In this document: positions 19,184-28,998 of the stretch, piece by piece | How the letters are laid out: every line of letters begins with the position of its first letter | Position numbering within the stretch: the first letter of the stretch is position 1 | Assembly: GCA_916049765.1 (NCBI GenBank) | Contig: CAJZIX010000007.1 | Coordinates: 1-58,524 of the forward strand | DNA length: 58,524 nt | Direction: 5' to 3' | Source of the DNA: an uncultured bacterium | GTDB lineage: Bacteria > Patescibacteriota > Gracilibacteria > Absconditabacterales > Absconditicoccaceae | Notes under the pieces: model-generated | What the model was told of the DNA's origin: nothing | The model's input: the letters and a program-made list of their open reading frames with translations, nothing else | The model's database searches: none | Made by a program: the position numbers and the translations under genes

Positions 19184-19564
19184 ATGAATCACGAAATGAT
19201 AAAGTATCTTTCTGATGCGAATGGATATAAAATCTTGCCTGTAAAAACAGGAATGCAAGTTGAGCTTCATGAAAGAGTAGGAGAAGGTTCTACAGAGAGA
19301 ATCTGGAAGTTTAAGGGGTTAATCATCAAGGTGAGAAAACCAGGATCGGCTGATGGAAGTTTTACGATCAGAGGACTCGCTGCAGGACAGATGATTGAAA
19401 AGATTTACCCTCTTTCTTTTCCTAAGTTTGAGAAGGTTATCCTTATGGATGAATATAAAGTAAGAAAGTCTAAGCTTTACTATATTAGAGAAAAGGTTGG
19501 AAAGGCAGCAAGAATGAAGAGTAAGATTGCTGCTGAAAAGAGAGAGTCAGATTTGTTGAAATAA
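19184..19564 (+). CDS. rplS: Large ribosomal subunit protein bL19
   Basis: 126 aa. Core motifs: KTGMQVELHERVGEGSTERI, GLIIKVRKPGSADGSFTIRG (family GxVIxRxxxGxxxTFTVRK), IEKIYPLSFPKFEKVIL and VRKSKLYYIREKVGKAARMK. It sits at the 30S-50S interface. Upstream has TATGCTAAATA just before ATG, a -10-like sequence. Confidence 0.93.
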   Translation: MNHEMIKYLSDANGYKILPVKTGMQVELHERVGEGSTERIWKFKGLIIKVRKPGSADGSFTIRGLAAGQMIEKIYPLSFPKFEKVILMDEYKVRKSKLYYIREKVGKAARMKSKIAAEKRESDLLK

Positions 19565-19591
19565 TTTTTTTAAATTTTGTTGTATGCTATT

Positions 19592-20194
19592 ATGAAACTT
19601 ACTGTTCAGGTTCGTACTGCAACTGGGAAAAAAGTAAAAAACTTGAGAAAAGAGGGGCAACTTCCTGCTATTGTATATGGAAAGAGCTTAGAAAATCCTG
19701 TGCTTTTGAGTTGTGTAAAAAATGACTTTATTAGAGTATATAGAGAAGCTGGATTCTCCACTCCTATTGAACTTACAGGAGCAATTGATCAACTTGTGCT
19801 TTTACAGGATATGCAGTTAGATCCAGTATCTGATGAAGTACTTACGGTTGATTTCTTGGCAGTAAATGCTAATGAAAAGGTGTCTGCTTCAGTACCAGTA
19901 GTACTTATTGGAGAATCAAAAGTAGAAAAACTGAATGAAGGAAAAATTCAGTTGGTAAAAGATGTTGTAGAAGTAGAAGCTTTCCCTCAGGATCTTCCTC
20001 ATAATATTGAAGTAGATTTGGCAAGTGTTGAATCTGTAAATGATGTGATCTTTGTGAAGGATTTGAAGGTTTCTAATAAGGTTACTATCTTGGATGATGG
20101 AGAACAGCCAATCGTTACTGTGGTTGAACTTGCTGATGAAGAAGAATCTTCATCTGATGTTGCTTCAGCAGAGGCAACTCCAAGTGCTGCATAG
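19592..20194 (+). CDS. rplY: Large ribosomal subunit protein bL25 (CTC/TL5 type)
   Basis: 200 aa. LTVQVRTATGKKVKNLRKEG and QLPAIVYGKSLENPV start the bL25 5S-rRNA-binding domain; LLQDMQLDPVSDEVLTVDFL is the conserved HxDFx segment. Residues from about 100 form the C-terminal TL5 beta-domain with VKDVVEVEAFPQDLPHNIEV. The acidic, Ser/Ala-rich tail is typical. ATG 19592 is preceded by TTGTATGCTATT, a possible extended -10. Confidence 0.92.
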   Translation: MKLTVQVRTATGKKVKNLRKEGQLPAIVYGKSLENPVLLSCVKNDFIRVYREAGFSTPIELTGAIDQLVLLQDMQLDPVSDEVLTVDFLAVNANEKVSASVPVVLIGESKVEKLNEGKIQLVKDVVEVEAFPQDLPHNIEVDLASVESVNDVIFVKDLKVSNKVTILDDGEQPIVTVVELADEEESSSDVASAEATPSAA

Positions 20195-20230
20195 TAGACT
20201 TTACTTTTATCTTATTGCATTGTTATTATC

Positions 20231-20419
20231 ATGGCTAGAATATGTTATTTTACAGGGAGAAAATCTCAATCTGGACAGACAAGGTCTCACTCTATGAGAG
20301 CAGGAAAGAGACAGTTCAAAGTAAATCTGATCAATAAATGGATTAAACTTGATGATGGAAGTCAGATTAAGGTAAAGATTAACTCTAGACTTTATAAAAA
20401 GTTTAAAGGATTTATGTAG
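20231..20419 (+). CDS. rpmB: Large ribosomal subunit protein bL28
   Basis: 62 aa. MARICYFTGRKSQSGQTRSH and SMRAGKRQFKVNLINKWI match the bL28 pattern (C-x-x-T-G-K-x-x-x-x-G-x-x-x-S-H), ending KVKINSRLYKKFKGFM. Only one of the usual zinc Cys is present (C5). Followed by tRNA-Lys. Confidence 0.93.
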   Translation: MARICYFTGRKSQSGQTRSHSMRAGKRQFKVNLINKWIKLDDGSQIKVKINSRLYKKFKGFM

Positions 20420-20510
20420 GAATTTTCTTATATATTTGCTTGAAAATAAGAGAGAAATGACTATAGTTCTCTCGTGATAAAAAGTTTCCTTAGTGGATAT
20501 TTCTCAGTGT

Positions 20511-20583
20511 GGGGTAGTAGCTCAGTCGGTAGAGCAACAGCCTTTTAAGCTGGTGGTCCTGGGTTCGATCCCCAGCTACCCCA
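20511..20583 (+). tRNA. tRNA-Lys(UUU)
   Basis: 73 nt. Acceptor GGGGTAG/CTACCCC, D arm GCTC/GAGC, anticodon loop CTTTTAA (UUU), five-base variable loop, T arm CTGGG/CCCAG with loop TTCGATC, discriminator A. CCA not encoded. Confidence 0.96.
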
Positions 20584-20630
20584 TGGGAATTATCTCTGAA
20601 AAAGGAAACTTTTTTGATTTAAAGAGTTTT

Positions 20631-20843
20631 TTAATTTTTAATCCAGACTTCTTCTTCATATACTTGTTTAAGATTATCAATGCTTGTTATGAGAAGATCT
20701 CCTCCTTCTCCCATTTTTGAAAGGCAAATTTCTTTTGCTCTTCCATTTCTGTTCTTTCTGGAGTTCTCATAGTCTTTCTGACTATTTTTAAATAGTTGCT
20801 CAATAATACTCGATTTTCTTTTTTTTGCAAATTCAAGTATGAT
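20631..20843 (-). pseudogene. Possible remnant of a small gene
   Basis: The minus strand between tRNA-Lys and the RNHCP gene stays open for about 70 codons to TAA (20631-20633) and reads like protein: KKRKSSIIEQLFKNSQKDYE, NSRKNRNGRAKEICLSKMGE, GGDLLITSIDNLKQVYEEE. No start codon is available; the frame runs into TAA at 20844-20846. A run of eight A (minus strand, 20819-20826) precedes it, and shifting one base there continues as KSYLNLQ, so a frameshifted remnant is possible. Otherwise 20584-20922 holds no supported gene. Confidence 0.3.
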
Positions 20844-20922
20844 TTAATTCTGCTTGATAAGAGGAATAAAAATGAGTATTATATGAAACATTGCAATTTA
20901 TCTCTCTTTGCTGAACAGTCTG

Positions 20923-21231
20923 ATGAAAACCATTAACGAAACTTTTACTTGCCTTAACTGTGGAAAGGAAGTTCCAAAAGCTGATCGCACTTGCCGTAAT
21001 CACTGCCCTTTTTGTTTTGCATCAAGGCATGTAGATGGTGAGATACCTGGCGATAGGAGTTCTACCTGTCAGGGGGCAATGTATCCGACCGCTTATGAGA
21101 TGAAAAATGGAGAAATCAGAATTCTTTTTTCTTGTTCAAAATGTGGAAAAAAGCATTGGAATAAAAGGGCAATTGACGACGAAATAGAGCATTTACCAGC
21201 ACATATTCAATCATATCAGTCGAAATTTTAA
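20923..21231 (+). CDS. RNHCP domain zinc-ribbon protein
   Basis: 102 aa. The name-giving motif is present: TCRNHCPFCFASRHVD followed by PGDRSSTCQGAMYP. Three CxxC-type pairs (FTCLNCGKEV, CRNHCPFC, FSCSKCGKKHWNKR) indicate zinc binding. RNHCP proteins are small, widespread and of unknown function. No in-frame TGA. ATG 20923 is preferred to the upstream in-frame TTG 20908. Confidence 0.85.
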   Translation: MKTINETFTCLNCGKEVPKADRTCRNHCPFCFASRHVDGEIPGDRSSTCQGAMYPTAYEMKNGEIRILFSCSKCGKKHWNKRAIDDEIEHLPAHIQSYQSKF

Positions 21232-21310
21232 TAAGTGAGGAAAGAATGCTGATGGTCTAGTTTTTCCTTCTGTTATTAAGCTTTCCCTTGTTTGTCTTTG
21301 TGAGTTCTTC

Positions 21311-21338
21311 TTGATTTTTTATGTAGTTTTCATATAGT
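21311..21338 (+). promoter_or_regulatory. Promoter of tsf
   Basis: -35 TTGATT (21311-21316), 16-bp spacer, -10 TATAGT (21333-21338). Leader of about 35 nt, T-rich, to the tsf start. Confidence 0.6.
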
Positions 21339-21379
21339 TTAACTTGGTATTTACTATTTTATTTTGTTTTTAGAAGACA

Positions 21380-22174
21380 ATGCAAATTGATATTAACTTG
21401 GTAAAAAAGCTTAGAGAAGCGACTTTTGCTCCACTTGGAGATTGTAAAAATGCGCTTGTAGAGGCAGGAGGTGATCTTGATAAAGCTCAGGAAATCTTGA
21501 AGCAAAAAGGAATTGCAAAAGCAGGAAAAAAAGCTGATAGAGAAACCAATGAAGGACTCATCAAGACGCATCAAGCAAACGGAAAAACAATCGTGCTTAA
21601 GCTCCTTTGCGAAACTGATTTCGTAGCGAAAAATGAGACTTTCCTTCAGCTTTTTGATAAAATTTTTGCTGAACTTGAAAGTGTTTCAGGAGAAGTGAGA
21701 TCATTAGAAGATCTTGAGGGAGGAGTTGCAGAAAAACTCAATACTATGGTTGCTGAAGCGGTAGGTTCTATCGGTGAAAATTTGAAAATCGGAGAACTTT
21801 TCATCACTGCTGGAAATGCTTATGCCTATGCACATCCAGGAAATAAGGTGGTTTCTTTGGTAATGTATAGCGGAGATGAAGCAACTGCGAAAGAATTGGC
21901 TTTGCAAGTAGCAGCTTTGAGTCCTGAATATCTCAATTTTGATGAGGTTCCAGCTGATGAGAAAGCTAAACTTGAAGCTCAGTTTACTGAAGAGCTTAAA
22001 GCAGCTGGAAAACCAGAAGCAATGATTCCAAATATCGTGAAAGGAAAAATTGATAAAGCCTTCGCTGATGTAGTTCTTCTTGAGCAAGAATATATCAGAG
22101 ATGGTGCGAAAAAGGTAAAGGAAATCTTGCCTGCTGGATTTGAAGTAACAAAATTCTACAGATTTGCAGTATAG
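21380..22174 (+). CDS. tsf: Elongation factor Ts
   Basis: 264 aa. Nucleotide exchange factor of EF-Tu. The N-terminal UBA-like domain reads INLVKKLREATFAPLGDCKN (family VKxLRExTGAGMMDCKKAL), then ALVEAGGDLDKAQEILKQKG; residues about 60-82 TIVLKLLCETDFVAKNETF are the second signature. Ends with YIRDGAKKVKEILPAGFEVT. Unusually it is not next to rpsB, which lies at 45950. No in-frame TGA. Confidence 0.95.
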   Translation: MQIDINLVKKLREATFAPLGDCKNALVEAGGDLDKAQEILKQKGIAKAGKKADRETNEGLIKTHQANGKTIVLKLLCETDFVAKNETFLQLFDKIFAELESVSGEVRSLEDLEGGVAEKLNTMVAEAVGSIGENLKIGELFITAGNAYAYAHPGNKVVSLVMYSGDEATAKELALQVAALSPEYLNFDEVPADEKAKLEAQFTEELKAAGKPEAMIPNIVKGKIDKAFADVVLLEQEYIRDGAKKVKEILPAGFEVTKFYRFAV

Positions 22175-22213
22175 TTTTCCAGTGTAGAGTTTAGAATTAG
22201 AAAATAATAGAGA

Positions 22214-22249
22214 AAAGTCTGAATTCCTATATAGAAATCAGACTTTTTT
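22214..22249 (+). terminator. Terminator after tsf
   Basis: Stem AAGTCTGA (22215-22222) / TCAGACTT (22238-22245) with A-run before and TTTTTT after. Confidence 0.85.
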
Positions 22250-22335
22250 GCTTTATTTGACTTCTATCTCATTCTGCTTTGTTTAGAATAATCGTGGGAT
22301 CTACCTTTATGAATGAAAACAATCTAATAAAGGAT

Positions 22336-23133
22336 TTATTCTATCCAAACATGTTTTTCTTCCCATTTGATGAGTTGTTCATTTTGCATATCATGCATGA
22401 TTTTTTCAACTTCTTTATGAGGAAATTCTTGCTTAATCAAAGCTATGGCAAGTTTTCACTTCTTTTTTGTTAATTGTTTTAATATCCAGCCTCTTACCTC
22501 TCTATCGGAACCTTCAAACTTACTTTGTTTTCAGAGAGATTTTATTTTTGTTTTTCTTGCAGTGAGATAAGTTGCTCCATAGTCCATCAAAGCATTATGT
22601 CGATCCCTACTTCTTCACTCAGGGATCAGCTTTTTTGCCTCTTTTTCTAGCTCTTGAAGAGAAATTCACTCATCTAATTTGAGTAAAAAGATCAGAACTC
22701 TTCTGATATTGGTATCAATCACAGGTTCTGGTAGATTCCAGGCAAAAGCACAGATCGCACTTGCAGTATAGGGTCAAATTCAGGGTAATTCTAAAAGTTG
22801 AGCTCTATCTTTTGGAAGCTGTCCTTTATGCTGTTCTACGACTTCTTGAGCACAGTTTTGGAGTCTTAAAGCTCTACTATTAAATCCCAAACCTGATCGA
22901 TGGCTGAGAAGTTCAAGTTTCGGTAATTGGGCAAGAGTTTTATAGTCTGGAATCTCTTGTACCCATTTTTCTCGATAAGGAATTACGCGATCAACCTGTG
23001 TTTGTTGGCTCATTACTTCAGAAATATGGATAGCATAAGGATCTTGAGTTTTCCTCCATGGCAGTTTTCTTCCATTATTTTCATATCGTTTGAGGATTGT
23101 AGATTGGAGTTGTTGTATTTTAAGGGAAGTCAC
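22336..23133 (-). CDS. mutY: A/G-specific adenine glycosylase, cluster-less
   Basis: 265 aa from GTG 23133 (upstream in-frame TTG 23211 adds a low-complexity stretch). It removes A opposite 8-oxoG. RKLPWRKTQDPYAIHISEVM and SQQTQVDRVIPYREKW are the MutY/EndoIII signature; the helix-hairpin-helix LPGIGPYTASAICAFAW is present (TGA = first Gly), followed by the catalytic Asp in PVIDTNIRRV. Where MutY normally has the C-x6-C-x2-C-x5-C iron-sulphur loop this protein reads DYGATYLTARKTKIKSLGKQ with no Cys. The usual C-terminal NUDIX-like 8-oxoG domain is replaced by about 60 aa. Cluster-less MutY homologues are known in some lineages. Divergent from ppdK. Confidence 0.85.
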
Positions 23134-23268
23134 GATAGTTGATTTGGTAAAGATAAAAATTTGATTTTTAATATAATGAATGTATTTTATCTTTTCCAGA
23201 AAATAAAACAACTTGAAAATTTAAATGAGAATCGTATAGTTGAAAGGCTTTATTTACTATTATGAGAG

Positions 23269-25899
23269 ATGATGTCAGAAACAAAAAAGTATGTCTACTC
23301 TTTCGCAGAAGGGAAAGGGGTAGGAAAAGACATCCTCGGAGGAAAAGGTGCTAATCTCGCTGAAATGGTGAGCTTGGGATTGCCTATTCCATCAGGATTT
23401 ACGATCACAACCGAAACTTGTGATATCTATTACAAAAATAACAAGAGCTACCCAGCAGAAGTGGATCAGCAGGTAGAAGAACAGCTTCAAGCTCTTGAGG
23501 CAAAGATGGGAAAAAAGCTTGGAGATGCAAATGATCCTTTGCTTGTTTCTGTAAGGTCTGGAGCAGCAGCTTCACTCCCAGGAATGATGGATACGGTTTT
23601 GAATCTTGGACTTAACGATGAATCTGTAGTAGGACTTGCTACCAAGACAGGAAATGAAAGATTCGCTTGGGATTCTTATAGAAGATTTATTCAGATGTTC
23701 GGAGATGTGGTAATGGAAGTGCCTCATCATGACTTTGAAAAAGCCTTACAATCAGTAAAAGACAAAAAAGGTATCAAATTAGATACTGAACTTGATACCG
23801 ATGATCTCAAAGAAGTTGTAAGACTCTACAAAGAAGTGGTGCAGAGAGATACTGGAAAACTATTTCCAAACAATCCAAGAGAACAGCTTAAAATGGCTAT
23901 TGATGCGGTTTTCAATTCATGGAATAATGAAAGAGCGATTATTTATAGAAGGATCAACGATATTAGAGGACTTCTTGGAACTGCGGTAAATGTGCAGTCT
24001 ATGGTCTTTGGAAATATGGGAGAAACTTCAGGAACTGGAGTCTGCTTTACAAGAAATCCATCAACAGGAGAAAATAAATTTTACGGAGAGTTCTTGATGA
24101 ATGCTCAGGGAGAAGATGTAGTAGCAGGAATTAGAACTCCAGCTCATATTGAAGAGCTTGACAAGGTGATGCCTGAATGTTACAAAGAGCTTTGTGATAT
24201 TTATCACTTGCTTGAAAAACATTATAAAGATATGCAAGATATGGAGTTTACTATCCAAGAAGGAAAACTTTATATTCTTCAGACAAGAAGTGGAAAAAGA
24301 ACCGCTGCAGCTGCTGTAAAAATCACAATGGATATGCTTTCAGAAGGACTTATCGATGAAAAGACAGCAGTACTTAGAGTACAGCCAGAGCAGCTTGATA
24401 GCTTGCTTCATCCACAGCTTGATGTGAATGCAAAAAAGAATGCTGAACTTTTGACAAAAGGGTTACCTGCTTCTCCAGGTGCAGCAGTAGGACAGATTGT
24501 TTTCTCTGCTGCTGATGCACATGATTGGAAAGAGAATGGAAAGAAAGTAGTCCTCGTAAGACTAGAGACTTCACCAGAAGATATCCAAGGAATGATTGCT
24601 TCAGAGGGAATTCTTACTGCAAGAGGTGGTATGACTTCTCATGCTGCAGTAGTTGCAAGAGGAATGGGAAAATGCTGTGTTTCTGGAGCAGGAGAACTTG
24701 TAATTAATGAAGAAGTTAAAACTGTTTCTGTAAACGGGAAAACTCTTCATGAAGGAGATGAGATTTCTCTTGACGGAAGTACTGGAGAAGTTTTCAATGG
24801 AGCTTTAAATGTTGTAGATCCAGAGCTTAGTGGAGATTTTGAAAAATTGATGCAACTTGCAGACAAATATAGAAAACTCTGAATTAGAACGAATGCTGAC
24901 ACTCCTCGTGATGCTATTACAGCTAAGAAATTTGGAGCAGAAGGAATCGGACTTTGTAGAACTGAACATATGTTCTTCGCAGAGGAGAGAATCAAAGCAG
25001 TAAGAGAGATGATCCTTGCAGAAGAGCTTGAAGGAAGAAAAAAGGCACTTGCAAAAATCCTTCCTTATCAAAAATCAGACTTCTATGAACTGATGAAAAC
25101 TCTAGAAGGAATGCCAGTAACAATCAGATTTTTGGATCCTCCTTTGCATGAGTTCCTTCCTCAAGAAGAAGTACAAATCCAAGAACTTGCTCAAGAACTC
25201 GGAGTAAGTATAGAGACTTTGCATGCAAAAATCGCATCACTGCACGAATTTAATCCAATGCTCGGACATAGAGGATGTAGATTGGCAATCACCTTCCCTG
25301 AAATCGCAGAAATGCAGACTGAAGCTGTGATCTCTGCTGCTTGTGAGCTTAAAAAAGAAGGAATAGATGCAAGACCTGAAATCATGATCCCACTCGTAGG
25401 ATTCAAATCAGAATTAGACTTTAATGCTGACATCGTGAGAAAGGTAGCGAAAGCAACGATGGAAAAATACGGTGTAGAGGTAGAATATAAGCTTGGAACG
25501 ATGATTGAAGTGCCAAGAGGAGCAGTGACTGCTGATAAAGTCGCAGAAACCGCAGAATTCTTCTCTTTTGGAACGAATGATCTTACGCAAATGGGACTCG
25601 GATTTTCTAGAGATGATGCAGGAAAGTTCATTAAAGACTATGTAAACAAGAATATCTTTGAAAAAGATCCTTTCCAGACTCTTGATCAAGAAGGAGTGGG
25701 AGAACTTGTGAAGATTGCTGTAGAAAAAGGTAAGGCAACAAGACCAAATATTAAGCTTGGAATTTGTGGAGAACATGGATGAGATTCAGCTTCTATTGAA
25801 TTTTGTCATAGAACAGGATTAACTTATGTAAGTTGTAGTCCATATAGAGTGCCTATTGCAAGACTCGCTGCGGCACATGCTGCCTTGAAGGACGAATAA
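23269..25899 (+). CDS. ppdK: Pyruvate, phosphate dikinase
   Basis: 876 aa. Interconverts pyruvate + ATP + Pi and PEP + AMP + PPi. N-terminal ATP-grasp domain (FAEGKGVGKDILGGKGANLA; SVRSGAAASLPGMMDTVLNL), central swivelling domain with the phosphorylated His458 in GGMTSHAAVVARGMGKCC, and C-terminal PEP domain with GLCRTEHMFF, GFKSELDF and the catalytic Cys833 in LGICGEHGGDSASIEFC. TGAs encode the Gly of LGIRTNAD and the second Gly of GEHGGD (25780-25782), both conserved. No dedicated regulator is adjacent. In a reduced metabolism this is a likely PEP/pyruvate node. Confidence 0.96.
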
Positions 25900-25917
25900 T
25901 TGAAAATTTAAATAGAA

Positions 25918-25955
25918 AAAAGCTGACTTTGTTTAAAAGGTCAGCTTTTTTGTTT
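25918..25955 (+). terminator. Terminator after ppdK
   Basis: Stem AAAGCTGAC / GTCAGCTTT with an A-run before and TTTTTTGTTTTTTTT after. Confidence 0.88.
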
Positions 25956-26031
25956 TTTTTTCTTGATTTTGAAAAGAGGAAAAACATAAAATTAGCGTAA
26001 AGTAATTGAGTTTTATTTTTAGAAAGCTGTA

Positions 26032-27396
26032 TTATTTAAATTGTAGGTTTTTTGATAAATGTTGCTTATACTCTTCTCGAGGTTTATCAGGAGTAAACGA
26101 TTTTATATGAACAAGCCAATTTTTTATAACCTCTATTTGCTGGTTTTTTGAAGGAGGAATATGATATGCTTCTAATCCTTTCTTAAGTTTCTGAATTTCA
26201 GCAATAAGGATATCAGGATTGGTGTCAACTTTTATTTCTATATTATAGCTATCTCAGATTGATTTTATTCTCCATGCTATTGCTCTGTAAGCATTCTGAA
26301 TAGCTTCAGTGTTGTTATCTAATTTTGCAATATAGAGATTTTGAATATCTGTAAGAAGGAAGGTTTTATTCAAAGCAGCCGTAATCTGACTCAGTTGAGT
26401 TTCAGTTGGGATTTTCTTTTCATCAGAATGATATTCAAGTTCAGTGTCTACAGCTTTTTGGACTCCAGAAAGAATTTTATCTTCTTTTTCCTTTCCCAAA
26501 TCTTTCTCTTCTGAAAGAATCTCTAATTCTTTCGTAATATGCTCTAATGAGAGGGTTTTTTCAGGTGTTTCGGGAGTTATTTTTGTTGTATGGGTCAGAT
26601 TCTTTCTATTAACAAGAACTTTCTCAAAGTGTTCTAGATCGCGAATTTCAGTAATATCGTTATCCTGAATTGTTAGAAGTTTTGCAGTTTCTAAGGTAAT
26701 TGACTCTTCCTTAGCTTTTGTTTTTTTGCTTTTTACAAGAAGGGGAGCTCCAGCATTCTTGAGTTGAGGTTTTTTGTTATTCTGAGAAAGTTCAAGAGCA
26801 AGTACTTTATTTTTAGTAGAGGAGATGACTATTTCATGAGTTTCGATTTCTAGAGCATCATTGTTTTTTTCTCCATCAAGTTTGAGATAATTCCCATCTA
26901 TTAAGGAAAGGCGATAATTTCCTTCAGACAGTTTGGTAATTATGAATTTTGCAGGACCTTGTACCTCTGCTTTAATATGTTCATTAATGTTAAAGATAAT
27001 CTTTGCGTTGTTTTTGAGAGTGATAATATCACCATCAAAAATGACTGAATTTTTAAACTGTTTTCCCTCTTTTTCAATAATATATTCTCCATTAAATTCA
27101 AGAATCTCTCCTACCTGAGCAGCATTTACGGCACCAAAACCAGGAAGTACTTTCTGGGTAAAAAAAGCTCTATATTCAGAGATTTCTGCATTCTCCCAGA
27201 AAAAGTTTCCAAAAAATGCAAAAAATAAAGCAAATGCAAGAAAAGAATAGACGTTCTTTTTTGTTAGAATCGTTGATCTTTTGAGAGAATGAGAAGCTAC
27301 GCTTCTTTCTTCACAAATGCGTTGATAGAGCAAAAACTTTCTTTCATCTGAAAGTTTCTGTTCACTTTGCTGAGTAAAGTAGCTATGTAAGTTCAT
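26032..27396 (-). CDS. FecR-like single-pass membrane protein
   Basis: 454 aa. Residues 1-45 are cytoplasmic and charged (MNLHSYFTQQSEQKLSDERK), a single TM follows (VYSFLAFALFFAFFGNFFW, about 50-68), then an extracytoplasmic region with a FecR-type beta fold: VGEILEFNGEYIIEKEGKQF, FDGDIITLKNNAKIIFNINE, EVQGPAKFIITKLSEGNYRL, SLIDGNYLKLDG. The last ~200 aa are helical and charged. FecR proteins usually act as anti-sigma regulators, but no sigma factor gene is next to it, so here a structural or sensing role is equally possible. One TGA (Gly) near the C-terminus. Lies 177 bp downstream of murC on the same strand. Confidence 0.6.
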
Positions 27397-27573
27397 CGTT
27401 TTAATCGGTCATAAGAAATAGACAAGAACAAAGAAGTCAGAATTTCTTCTCTGATTCACTTGTTGATACGAATGAACTTGGATTTTGTGACAAAAAAGAA
27501 GATTTTTCGATCAGGTTCATTAAGGGGATTTTTTGAAAATTTTTTCTTTTTTTCTGCAGTTTACCCTTATGTT

Positions 27574-28953
27574 TTAAGAAATATGAAGCCAGGTTCTTAG
27601 CTGGTAGTCTAAATCTCAAGCGGTAAATACGATCACAATCGTTTCTTTATCTGTGCTAGACAAAAGCTCTTGAACTTCCTGAAAAGTGTCTAGATAGTCA
27701 GCTTTCATTGCTTTAGCAAAATAGGCTCAAAATTCAGAAAAAGATTGAAAATGTTGCTCCTGAAAAAGCGGTTCATCAGCGAAATCAGAAAGCTTTTCCC
27801 TTGCGGTATAGATAGAGAAAATTGCACGCTGATCAAAGGGAGCAAGTGCCTTTTGAAAGTCTGCTCGTCCTTTCAGTACTCTATGGGTTTGATGGGGCTG
27901 AAAAATAGCGAGAAGTTTATGATATGGAAAGCGATTTCTCAAAGTCTCATAAGCAAGCTCGATGGAAGAAGCGATATGTCCATAGTCTGAAAAGAGTTTT
28001 TTTCAGTTTGGAAGGGTTGTTAGAAATTCCATTCTTCTCCAAATCCCTTTGAAGGGCTTCATTTCCTTTTCAATCTGCTCCAAAGAAAGTTTAGGATTGA
28101 GTTCTTGAAAAAGTCCAGCGACCAGTGAAGCATTGCAATCGGTCGGTTTCCCTCGGATATGGTCTAATTCCCAATGTCTGAGAGGGTTTTTCTTTATTTT
28201 AGAAAAAATTTCTGGAGACTCCAAGGAATCCAAAACGAAAGTCAGATTTTTTGTTTTTTGGTTCATCTGCACGAAAGCATACTGATAGTCTGAGAAATCA
28301 CGATAGTAATCCGTATGATCCAGTTCAATATTAGTAATCAGGAGATATTCTAGGTCAAGATTGAGAAAGTGTCTCTTGTACTCGCAGGCTTCCAAGAAAA
28401 AATAGTATTTTTTTATCAGTTCATACGGGAGTTTTTTTCCTGTGAAAATAAAATCAAAAAGCTGACGAAATTCAGATTTTTTATCTTCCTTTAGATAGTA
28501 ACTCTTGTTATTCAGATCAGGAACTAGCGCTCCTACGATTCCAAGTCCCAGCTCAGGGATCATCTTCTTTCCTGTAACAATCGCTAAAGAGGTAGAGCTT
28601 GATTTCCCATTCGTTCCCGCAAAACCGACTGTGCGAAAATATTTCGTGATCTCTCCGAGAAATTCAAAATAATTCCAAATCTTCATCGTAAAATGCTGTT
28701 CCCTTTTGAGTTGAGAAGCTGATTGGACTTCAGTGCTTTCTTTCGTTGCTTCGGAATAGATGAGAATATCATCAGCTTTCGGCTGGTATTTCCCATGTCC
28801 AACGATAACTGGGATTTTTCTTTCACGAAGGGCTTGAGTAATTTGCGATTCTTGAGCATCAATGGCGATGAGATTGGTATAGCCAAGATCTCGGAGAAGA
28901 TGAGCGATATTAGAAATTCAGCTTCCACCCGCTCAAACGATAACAATATGCAT
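27574..28953 (-). CDS. murC: UDP-N-acetylmuramate--L-alanine ligase
   Basis: 459 aa. Adds L-Ala to UDP-MurNAc, the first peptide step of peptidoglycan. The N-terminal Rossmann domain reads MHIVIVGAGGSGISNIAHLL with both VGAGGSG Gly turns involving TGA. The P-loop GFAGTNGKSSSTSLAIV has GTNGKSS rather than MurC's usual GTHGKTT. ACEYKRHFLNL and LLITNIELDHTDYYRDF are MurC-like, and SDYGHIASSIELAYETL with FQPHQTHRV is the C-terminal signature (family DDYGHHPTE, FQPHxYSR). Ends with VFTAGDLDYQL. Cotranscribed after murG (gap 45 bp). Confidence 0.9.
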
Positions 28954-28998
28954 TGGATTTGGAGAATGAGGATATAAAAGGACAGTGATAGCTTGGTA

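Noticed and set aside
23269..25899. PPDK broken by stops or using selenocysteine at TGA
   Set aside because: The TGA positions are invariant glycines, no SECIS-like context is needed, and the same pattern holds in dozens of unrelated genes.
25963..25998. Plus-strand promoter-like TTGATT…TAAAAT after ppdK
   Set aside because: Spacer is 18 bp and it points into the 3' end of a minus-strand gene with no plus-strand gene behind it; probably chance.
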